From positions 21,155,447 to 21,219,446 of the forward strand of contig OX388319.1 of NCBI GenBank assembly GCA_947579605.1: a stretch of DNA of 64,000 nt. Reading direction: 5' to 3'. The stretch is from Athripsodes cinereus. Its lineage: Eukaryota; Arthropoda; Insecta; Trichoptera; Leptoceridae. The position numbers and the translations under genes were made by a program. Of the stretch, positions 55,366-64,000 are shown one piece after another (position 1 is the first letter of the stretch; each line of letters opens with the position of its first letter). The notes under the pieces were generated by a model. That model was not told where the DNA came from, did no database searches, and saw nothing but the letters and a program-made list of their open reading frames with translations.

Positions 55366-56318
55366 TATTATACATTGACAAGGAAGTGTTAGAGCAAGTT
55401 GACGAATGTGTGTACATACTTCAGTAGTTTGTTCACGAGAGATTGGAAGTGTGAAAGCGATATTGAAAGGAGAAAAATTGCTGGCAATGAGGTAAATGGT
55501 GCAATCCGACCAATTGCAAATAGAAACATATCTACTACAGCTAAAAGGATGGTGCACTCTGCTATCTTAGTGCCAACACTCGTGTATGCAAGTGAGACGT
55601 GAACCCATGTCAACAATCTCATTTCTACTACATTTATGCCATTCTCATCCTTCTTTAACCATTTATGAAGGATGAAAGTGGCATAAATGCAGTAGAAATA
55701 AAATTGTTGAGAAGGATGTGTGGTAAAATTATGAGAAATTGGTTGCTGAGATGACATACAAAAGGAATGTGGAATGAAAGTTGGTATAGTTATACTATAC
55801 CATCACGGCATATCCCACAAGTGGGGTAGCCAGCAGATCAGCTGCATGTAAGAAACATGCAAACTGTCCTCTTCGTGCCAATATAAATCAAGACATTCAG
55901 GATGGGTGGCCACCTCATCGCTGAATTTAAGATGTAAAATGTCTTATTTTTTTCGAACACCTGCCTTTTACAGGACACTCTTGCAACAGAACAACTGCCT
56001 TTTACAGTTGGTATAGTTACAAGGATGAATTTAAATAAGTAACGATGGTTTGGGCATGTAGAAAGAATGAATGAGGACGGAACGACCAAGAAGATATATT
56101 TGGCTGAGAGGAATGGTGCTCGGAGACGTGGACGGCTGAATATCAAATGGCAAGATCATTTAAATCAAATCCTACAGGACGGTCACGTGTTGAGCACGTT
56201 GAACAGGAGAGCATGCATTAGAAATTGTATGACAGTGACGGATGCGAAAGATGTATGCAAGGACAGAAGGAAGTGGCACTCGATCCTTTCTGCCTACCCC
56301 GCGAAGGAAGCGGCGTGA
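55366..56318 (+). pseudogene. LINE ORF2 C-terminal half, split by a SINE, unit 2
   Basis: Copy of 47785-48737 at +7581, with identical frame breaks. Confidence 0.78.
55793..56005 (+). mobile_element. SINE-like insertion, unit 2
   Basis: Copy of 48212-48424; its duplications are at 55779-55792 and 56006-56019. Confidence 0.8.
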
Positions 56319-56528
56319 TGTTTGTATGTAATTTAGGTACATTGTCATAATTATATATATACTGTTTAGTCATTATTACATATCTGTTTCCTACTTTAAT
56401 GTTACTCTGTGTATAAAGTTGATACATTAAAATATTGCTGCCTAAATAAAATAATTTTTAATTACACATACTTACTGTTTTTTCAATTTTATACATGATT
56501 CCCATGCAACGCAGGGTATTTAAGCTAG

Positions 56529-56706
56529 TATATTATAGTTGAGAAGCTAATCCACAATCTGGAAGAACAAATATTTCAATCAAGAGTTTAAACATAAATA
56601 TCTTTATAAGAGTACATTCCAAAACATAATATATTATAGTTGAGAAGCTAATCCACAATTTGGAAGAACAAATATTTCAATCAAGAGTTTAGACATAAAT
56701 ATCTTT
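56529..56706. repeat. 101-bp minisatellite, right part
   Basis: One full unit (56529-56629) and most of another (to about 56706). The border CATAA|TATATT at 56629/56630 is an intact version of the Helitron insertion site. The last unit differs by a few bases (AATTTGG for AATCTGG, TTTAGAC for TTTAAAC). Confidence 0.9.
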
Positions 56707-58459
56707 TTACGTGTTGTATTTTGAAATAACCTATTTCATAACATACGCGTTTATATACAAAGTTCATAGCATACGCGAACATATTATTATACGAAGTCGG
56801 TTATGTTTCAATTTTCAATGATAATATTTTCAATCATAGTCACAATGTGTGTACATACAATAATAGTGAACATTCAACAAAGAGTGAATGTATCAAAACA
56901 TAGCAGTGATACAAGACGTCTGTACAATAGAAACTAACAACTTATCATTCTGTAAGCAGGAATAAATGTTAACATATTGTGATATTGCGATTATGGTAAT
57001 GTGATATATTACATAAATGATAAAAAAGCAGACAGTCTTTTCATTTTTTTTTTTCTTTTTTTAAAAAGATATATCTGGGTTTTGTTTGTTATAAACCCAA
57101 ATACAACCTTATACACCTTTCACAGTAAGCTACTAAAAGCTTGTGTCGTGAAAGGGGAGTTTGCCGGTTTTGTATTTCAAAGTATCGTTAAAGCGAGAAA
57201 ATGATTTTCTTATTATATACATATATGTAATATAAAACGTTTATATTGATAATATTTGGTTGCTTTTTTTTTGTTATCACTTAGGTTATAAATATGAATT
57301 ACTTTACACCAATTAATATGCTTGTATGTTTATATATGTATATATCTTGTAAATGGCAATGTTTGCCTTGAATTGAATAATAAATAAATAAATAAAACAT
57401 GAATTATAGTGTACGCGGAAAGGTATAATATATTATTGAACGATATATCCCCCTTGTTAAAAGAATATGAAAAATAGAAAGTGTTAATGTAAATCCACAA
57501 TCCCATTCTGGCACCAACACTCTACATGTATGCGAGTGTTTGATTTCAGTTTTCTCTGCCTCCACCACCTGGGACACGGCGTGAGGATATAATATACAGC
57601 TAGATACATAGTTAATAAATGTTTCGGCACTATACAGTAGCTGTCTCACTTTTACTATATTATTTATTTTATATTATAATTATTATTATCTACACTATAA
57701 TACTTGATTGTTTCTTTTCACACTTTCAAATGGTTAGCTGGAAGACGTTGCTCTTGCTACAAGTCCGCCATTCAACAGAACAATATTGTTGTTATTTATA
57801 TTTGTACTGTAATTTGTTAGTTATTTTTGTCTATTCTGTTATTAAAGCTTCAATACAATTATTTTTATTAATATAATAAATCATTAGTTGGTAACAAGAG
57901 GTATTGAAAGTAATCTATTGGTTCAGGGTATTCCAAGATCATTGTTGCTATGTCATATTTATTTAAGCATACTCTTTGAAAACTGTTCATTAGGGCATTA
58001 AAATTATTGTTGAACTTTTAATTGACACATGATATTATTCTTAAAATTCAATATTTGATACTAAGAATCACTTTATAAAATGGTTATGATGTCATTTATT
58101 CTAGAAATGTCAAAACATTTAAAAATTCCCATACCCCTTTTTGAAGTGCAACGACGTTATGTACCTACTGTAAAATCAGTTTTCTTTGGGAACATATGTA
58201 CGAGCAGTGCTGTTAAAATTATTTAGCGATATACTATGATAATAATATATGGAAGCTGTTCAATGATTCGATAATAAACTTGCGGGTGTTTGCTAATCTA
58301 TTTTCATCTGATATTGATGTGTATATATACTCGTTCTTATAGTATGTATAACTGATATCTCGAGTGTTTCCCTCCGTAATGTTAATCATATTTCGTACAT
58401 ACGCACATTTCCAGTGGAACTAATTAGGAAAGTCATTAATTGAAATAATATTGAAAACA
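56707..58459. other. No gene seen; one possible LINE tail
   Basis: AT-rich sequence. At 57340-57398, GGCAATGTTTGCCTTGAATT followed by AATAAATAAATAAATAAAA looks like a LINE 3' tail. Nothing else assigned. Confidence 0.4.
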
Positions 58460-58755
58460 TATTATAACGTGGGAGTCTGGGTGTGCGGGATATCTCGGAT
58501 AAAATACAAGAGAGCAGATTGTGATGGTATGGCCATGTGGCCAGGAGACCACCTGAGTAGGTATGTAGGCAATAAAGCTTGATGTATCGAGGTTACCGGC
58601 AAGAGACCAAGAGGAAGGCCAAAACGCAGATGGCGTGAAATAGCGGAACTGCGATGTTTCCCGTGAGGATGCGCTCGACAGAATCAAGTGACGGAACAAA
58701 ACAAGAAAGGCAAACCCCACCACCATGTGGGACTAATAATTGCCCAAGGAGAAGA
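58460..58755 (+). pseudogene. Decayed LINE ORF2 C-terminus
   Basis: With frame changes the plus strand reads YVGNKA, then GKRPRGRPKRRWREIAELRC, the GRPKxRW motif of LINE ORF2 C-termini. Degraded. Confidence 0.6.
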
Positions 58756-60080
58756 ATAAGTTTATAACAACAGTACATCTGACTGATATAATAACTTCCT
58801 AATTCGGATAAAATATTGAACGACTGGACAGATAATCATCTTTATGTATTTATTTACAGTTGCAAACGGCGTGCGGCTTTTACATGTTAAAACATAAGAC
58901 AGAGTACAAAAATATACACAATAAAATTCACATATACATACACAAGTCAAGGATTGTAAAAGCAGAAACTTAAGAGAAGCAGAGAAACCGATGACTGCAC
59001 TGTTTGTCGGCGCCCTTGAGATGGTCTTATTACTGTGCCAAACTCAAAGTATCCATCATGAACATCAATTCAACCTATGGTTATGTGGAATCGCCTACCG
59101 GTGCTACTGAGAGATAGTCAGACAGTCACTAGCTTCTAAAGCAAATTAAAAACCAAACTCTTCACTGGCGCCCTTGAGACGGTCTAGGGACTGTTAAACG
59201 GCGTCAAAAATAAAATAAAATCATCCGAAATCATCATCATCACCCGATTACGGATGCTTTGCCATGAATTTATGTTAAAAGGAAAATATAACGTCCACAA
59301 TTTTCCAGTAATTTGTTTATTGCAAGAGTAGACAAAAAGCATTTTCTTTTCGTTTCTAGATTATGAAAGTCGAACGGAATTTTATACACGAAATACATTT
59401 TTATTATTGGTGCAGTTAAATATAAAAAAATATTTACGTATACGTACTCACTCACGCTTAAGATTTATATAAAAGACAATGAATTTGAACACTATCCTAT
59501 CAATGATAACCTTTTAATTCCCATCACATTCGTAGTGCACGCTAGCTAGAATTTTTCAATTATTATGAAAAATGGTTTACTCAGTAAAAAGAAAAAGACT
59601 TTATTGCGAGAACCGACGAAGAAGTTTCGACGGCGATAACGTTTTTCAATAGACTGGTGGGATTTATTTAATTGTACGACTTAGTATTGAGTTAGTGTAT
59701 CCACTGCAGCCAGATAACTTCAGTTTCTGTCTGAAAATAAAAATCGAATTCAATCCCAATTCAGTCGTTGAAGATAAGAAATTAGCCAAGTACTGATCGA
59801 GAATATACCTTATATATTTCATGCTTGTGGTTGTGAAATGAAATAAACGTCTTCTAGTTGTAAAACGAATAGAAATTCGGTCAAGCAATAACTTTAAAAA
59901 GTACCTACACAAAAAATACGAATTTACTGACTGGCATTTTTTCTTTCATTTAAAACAATTTGCAAGAGACGGTAGTAATGAGTCGCAAACTATCAAAAAT
60001 AGATTTACAATATTTCCCGTCGAAATTCACGAAAAAGTTGATTCTTTTAGGGAATGGAATACTATAATTCATTCATTTAT
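58756..60080. other. No feature seen
   Basis: AT-rich sequence. Two short related blocks (GGCGCCCTTGAGATGGTCT at about 59010, GGCGCCCTTGAGACGGTCT at about 59167) form a local direct duplication. Confidence 0.45.
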
Positions 60081-60196
60081 GGCCGGTTTCAATAATCTAT
60101 CTATCCGCTACTGTCGATTGAAATCTATTGTGTTCTATATTTTAAATCATACATTTCAATCGACAGTCACGGATAGATAGGTTATTGAAACCGGCC
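60081..60196. mobile_element. Short palindromic MITE, 116 bp
   Basis: GGCCGGTTTCAATAATCTAT and its near-inverse, with ATCCG..CTGTCGATTGAAA inside, form ~48-bp arms around a small centre. Target duplication not clear. Confidence 0.75.
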
Positions 60197-61486
60197 ATTA
60201 AATATTGAAACAACAGTGAGTTTATACAGCTACTTTGTTTCCATGTCACGATGTTCGCATTAATTACAAACAAATGTACCTACACTTTTCACGTATTTCG
60301 CACTAAATTCACAGAGGACATTAAATAATAATTAGATTTGTAGACAAATCCACTGCCGAGATTAGTAGAATGTGCCAACTTAATTGGAAAAAAAGTCGTG
60401 CGAAATTTGAGACAGAAAAAACCTTACCAATAATAGAAAACCGTGCGATTGGTTACAAAATATCCGACAAAGCATTACGAGAAATAGTTTTTATTGTCAA
60501 CTAATGGGAAAACAAAAGTTTGGTAAATATTAGTATGCTAGGTCGTTAAGAAAAAAAGGGAAAAATAATAGAGAAAAAAACTTATCAAAGTCTATCCCGA
60601 GATTAGCTTGTTAGGAAATTAGTAGAGTATAATATAAATCCGCAAAAAAAAAACACCCACGAAAACAGATTTTGGATGGAACATGAATCGAGATAATAAT
60701 ACTGGTGGTATACTAGAGATAGCCTTTTTGTATTATAGAATGTAGGTACCTACCCACTTACAACTGCGTGAGATAAAAAGAAGTAAGTGAGAGCAAGCGA
60801 GTCATTAAATCGTCCCAGAATGTGATGCCAGTAAAAAAAATCCAATTCTCTATGGTGGGTCGGGGGCAATAAGTAAGGTTAGGAGGGTAGCCGTAACAAT
60901 AATGGAATCATAGCGTCCATCGTCTCCTGTCGCAAACTAAATCGTGTCTCTCATAACGTAAATAAAATCGTATTATGTTGTAAGAGGCGGTGAACCGAAT
61001 CTCTCATTACTTTATATTACAGTATATATATTATATTAGGTACAATAAAGCGTAACATGTTTTGATAATAATTCTACTCATTCATTGCGTTCAACAACGT
61101 TACACTAGAAACCATAGGATAGGAAGCAATGAATGGTATCTGAAGCGAAGGATTTCGTGCCAACAGACTGATATCTTTCGTAGTCATTCTCAATGTTCTG
61201 GAACGGTGCCACAAAACATAAAGGTTTCATTTTGATAAATGACACGTTGAACATGCTTCTTACTAGGAAAGTATATTTCAAGCACAGTTTTAATTAATAA
61301 TTTGACAAATATATGAAGGTACCTATAAAAATATAGAAAGGGTATGTAAAATAATCAATGCGATATTATTTCATTATAAAAACAATATTTGTCAAATAAA
61401 TGAGCTCTTCAGCGATCCTAAGCTACAATGGAAATAATGCATAAGTTTATATAATTTTAATATAAGCCACTTTTAAATTTTATTTT
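60197..61486. other. No feature seen
   Basis: AT-rich sequence without recognised genes or repeats. Confidence 0.45.
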
Positions 61487-61612
61487 TATTTATTCATTCT
61501 TTACTGTACATTGATTAAAAACAATTAGGTACATAAAAGGTATACATTCAAATTAAATACAATCAATATATAGAGGGCGAGTTTATCGCAAAGGCGCGAT
61601 CTCTTCCAACTA
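61487..61612 (-). repeat. LINE 3' end, minus strand
   Basis: A TTTATT-type tail, then TTACTGTACATTGATTAAAA and GAGGGCGAGTTTATCGCAAA; same 3' UTR family as 7237-8507, cut at the AACTAACC block. Confidence 0.8.
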
Positions 61613-63419
61613 ACCGAACTATACAGAGAGAAATTAATCGATCTTTTATGTATTTGTCTCTGTAATTATCCTGAAGACACAAATTGGTGGAGTTTTTGCA
61701 GCAATACAAGATGAAAGGCTTAATGTTATGAAAGACCACTATCTTCCCGATGTTTTGTAGGTAGGTACTCAAGACAAATTGCTGGCTGATCCACCGCATC
61801 ACATTATGGATGTTCCACCCCTTTCTTTCAGAAACACAATACATAGATAGACACACGCCCCCTCCACAATTTCCGTAATTGTTTAATTGATCACCCTGTT
61901 CGAACAGTTCATTATTATTAGTATTATTACAATAATTAACGTCAGTGTTTGACAAAATATTATACAACATATAGTAACTATATACATGTACATGGACAGA
62001 TAATTACACCACATGCTAATGTGGAACGATATAATTATGATGAATGTGATATTTGATACGGAGCCTCCCCCTAATGTTTGTCCACATTATGTGTATAGAT
62101 AGGTAACGTTGTTGCCTGCCAATATGTGTACACTGTACACTTGTACAGTGATGCCTATATATTATCTATATACGTGCTATTACTAGGTATAACATGACTG
62201 TATGAAATTATCGTGTAATCCAATACAATCCATAACGTGGCGATGATTTTGAGGTTTATCGAATTTTCCGTGTCGTGTTAATTCAGTTTATGTACGCAGT
62301 AGATATTCTATTTATTATTAATAATAATTACCAACGCGTAAAGCGATATTTTGTTTCGTTATAGAATTAATATGAAAATATCGGTTAAAATATTAACTAC
62401 TGTAGCGTGCGTTGTTTCGTATTGTTCGTTGAAAGTATGGATAAGAATTATAAGCGACTTATTACTGAAAAGAAGAATTCGTCTTCAAAGTTCGGCTTCA
62501 CAACTGAAAGCTAGACAAAAATGTAACTTAAACAAATCGTAAAAAAGTTAAATAATATATTTGTTAACCCACCAAGAAAATTTTATTAAAAAAAAAACAT
62601 TAACTTTTTCTCAATGGTTATCTATTTACCTGACCAATCTGAATTCTCTTCGTGAAAATATTTAGAAAACGATTGTATGCTATGACCACTTAAAACAAAA
62701 TAAAATTTGAATTACACCCCCGATTTGCTATTACCATAATTCGGTTTGCCCGTTACGATGAAGATTTTTCGCATCACTACTACGCAAATGAACTAATTTC
62801 GAGGGTAGGTATGAAAAATAAAACAATATGGTCGGATTATCCACGAAGGCCGCAACTTTTTTTACAATTTTCACGGGTTTCTGGAAGTATTTTAAGTAAT
62901 TGGAAGCAATTAAGCGAAAAATGTGGGTGAGGGGAGAAATACAAAGGCTAGAAATCTGGAATTAATTATTCGCTATAGACATTTGGATAATCAGGCAAGG
63001 TATTGTGCTCGGCATTCTTAATTAACAAAATTTCTGCAGGATTTTAATAGGGTAACGAATACTGAATTTTAAACAGATTCGTCAAAGGACTCTACAGAAA
63101 AAAATAAATGTAGAGAGTACGTGGTGACCATGGATCGTGGCAGTAATGTTCAATATTGTGTCCCCAACCATCAAGTGAGCTAGTCAAGGCTTTTGATGAA
63201 GTTTCTTACTTTATGTAATAAATATAAATGGAATATAATTAAAATAATTACATTGTATTGAGTAAGTTGCGGCGTGCCGTAAATCACTTAATTTTAATTG
63301 CGGAATAATAAGTTGTAACGTATGAACATTTTCAAATCAAACAGGATCGCAGAATCAGATTGACAGTGTCCTTAGAAGAAGAAAGACGTCTCTCTCGATA
63401 ATAAAACATAATTATAGTA
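61613..63419. other. No feature seen
   Basis: AT-rich DNA. The frames at 61563-61970 (minus) and 62351-62542 (plus) lack recognisable motifs and I do not call them genes. Confidence 0.4.
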
Positions 63420-63490
63420 GAAGAAAACATTTGTTTTTTTTTTATTTCGTTATGGAATTCTACTACCTAAACACCGACACATTGAATATC
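63420..63490. repeat. Short dispersed repeat
   Basis: AGAAGAAAACATTTG..GGAATTCTACTACC..AACACCGACACA matches 11360-11415, just before the hammerhead-like arm at 11423. Confidence 0.55.
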
Positions 63491-63501
63491 ACAGAATCTA
63501 A

Positions 63502-63944
63502 TCTACATATATAAAAGAAAGTGGTGTTAGTTACACCATTTATAACTCAAAAATGGCTTTACCGATTTGAATGATCTCTGATTTGTTGGATTCTTCTCCG
63601 CCCTGAATAGCCGATAGGCTATGAAAATTTCTTACATATTCACGGGATGAAAAATTACGAAGAAAATTATTTACGCCATGCATTTTTAATTTCAATAAAA
63701 AATGCAAAATGGAGAATTATACAAAAACAACGATCTTCCTAAAAAATAAATTAGTGCCTACATATATTACGTACAGCAGATAATAAAAAAATCTGAGTTA
63801 AGTATAATTGTTCAACATAAATGAATTTTATTTTTTTACACTATACGATGACACACTCGGACAATTACGGAAGTTCGTAAAGAGATTAAAAATATAAATC
63901 ATTCATTGATTCTTAGGCGGTACGAAGTTCGCTGGGTCAGCTAG
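63502..63944 (+). mobile_element. Short non-autonomous Helitron, 443 bp
   Basis: It begins TCTACATATATAAAAG after an A and ends GGGTCAGCTAG before a T. Near the 3' end GCGGTACGAAGTTCGCTG can form a small hairpin. The start with AACTCAAAAATGGCTTTACC is typical of insect Helitrons. Confidence 0.8.
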
Positions 63945-64000
63945 TAATTTATATAATACATTTTTTACCAACATAAACGAATCATTGCCAAATTTGGAAA

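Larger units (their letters stand above)
40064..56528 (+). mobile_element. Helitron-like insertion made of two tandem units
   Basis: The insertion begins TCCTTATATC and ends TTTAAGCTAG. Left host base A (40063), right host base T (56529), no target duplication, as for Helitrons. About 8 nt before CTAG the sequence CCCATGCAACGCAGGG can form a 6-bp hairpin with one bulge. Host minisatellite unit borders at 39962/39963 and 56629/56630 show the uninterrupted target. Inside are two head-to-tail units of 7.58 kb. No Rep/helicase gene is present, so it would be non-autonomous; its cargo consists of other transposon pieces. Confidence 0.75.
48943..56528 (+). repeat. Helitron unit 2
   Basis: 7586 bp with the complete 3' terminus (hairpin, TATTTAAG, CTAG). 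It carries the same cargo as unit 1 at a shift of +8879 before the mariner site and +7581 after it, with an empty mariner site at about 53183-53186. Confidence 0.9.

Noticed and set aside
40064..56528. Tandem units read as two giant LTRs or a simple segmental duplication
   Set aside because: There is no coding region between the units, no TG..CA ends and no short target duplication, while TC, hairpin, CTAG and A/T insertion all fit a Helitron. Assembly error remains possible but would not explain the mariner in one copy only or the loss of GCTAG.
57619..57876. 85-residue hydrophobic frame
   Set aside because: Tyr/Leu/Ile-rich product of AT-rich DNA, no start context or homologue recognised.
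61563..61970. 135-residue minus-strand frame
   Set aside because: It starts within a LINE 3' UTR scrap and has no motif; chance frame in AT-rich DNA.
62351..62542. 63-residue plus-strand frame with basic C-terminus
   Set aside because: Too short, no homology recognised, and no flanking gene structure.

Overview
The window is nuclear DNA of an animal, almost certainly an insect. It is AT-rich, has short GT-AG introns in one conserved host gene, and is packed with insect-type mobile elements (BEL/Pao, copia, a DD41D mariner, hAT, Helitrons, non-LTR elements, SINE- and MITE-like repeats). I cannot fix the order; a hemipteran or lepidopteran would fit.

Host gene (938-8981, minus strand): the last eight coding exons of a G protein-coupled receptor kinase of the GRK2/3 (beta-ARK, fly Gprk1) type. 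They cover most of the kinase domain, the AGC tail and the PH domain. The eight exons sum to 1356 nt, exactly 452 codons including the stop. The RGS-like N-terminus and the ATP-binding lobe are not recognised, so they must lie upstream on the minus strand, at higher coordinates or outside the window. Most of 8982-64000 is then probably one very long, transposon-filled intron.

Layout after the gene: hAT, MITE and non-LTR debris at 5-12 kb; a complete copia element with identical LTRs at 12.5-16.9 kb, broken by one in-frame TGA; LINE, SINE and MITE remnants and an 89-bp tandem array at 17-23.2 kb; a complete BEL/Pao element on the minus strand at 23.8-31.7 kb, split by a poly(A)-tailed LINE; a short palindromic insertion with hammerhead-ribozyme-like cores at 32.9 kb; a 4.2-kb hAT-like foldback element with nested LINE and SINE insertions at 33.2-37.4 kb; and an RT-encoding LINE fragment at 37.6-38.5 kb.

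The most striking object is 40064-56528: two head-to-tail, nearly identical units of about 7.58 kb that together look like one Helitron-type insertion. It has a 5' TC, a 3' CTAG preceded by a hairpin, and sits between A and T. Intact copies of the target (a 101-bp minisatellite) flank it and serve as empty-site controls. Unit 1 lacks the terminal GCTAG and alone carries a 1296-bp DD41D mariner with an open transposase. Each unit also carries a palindromic insertion whose arms fold as a small hammerhead-like ribozyme with a palindromic stem III, the type linked to Penelope-like elements. The remainder, 56.7-64 kb, is mostly featureless AT-rich DNA with LINE scraps, one palindromic MITE and one short non-autonomous Helitron.
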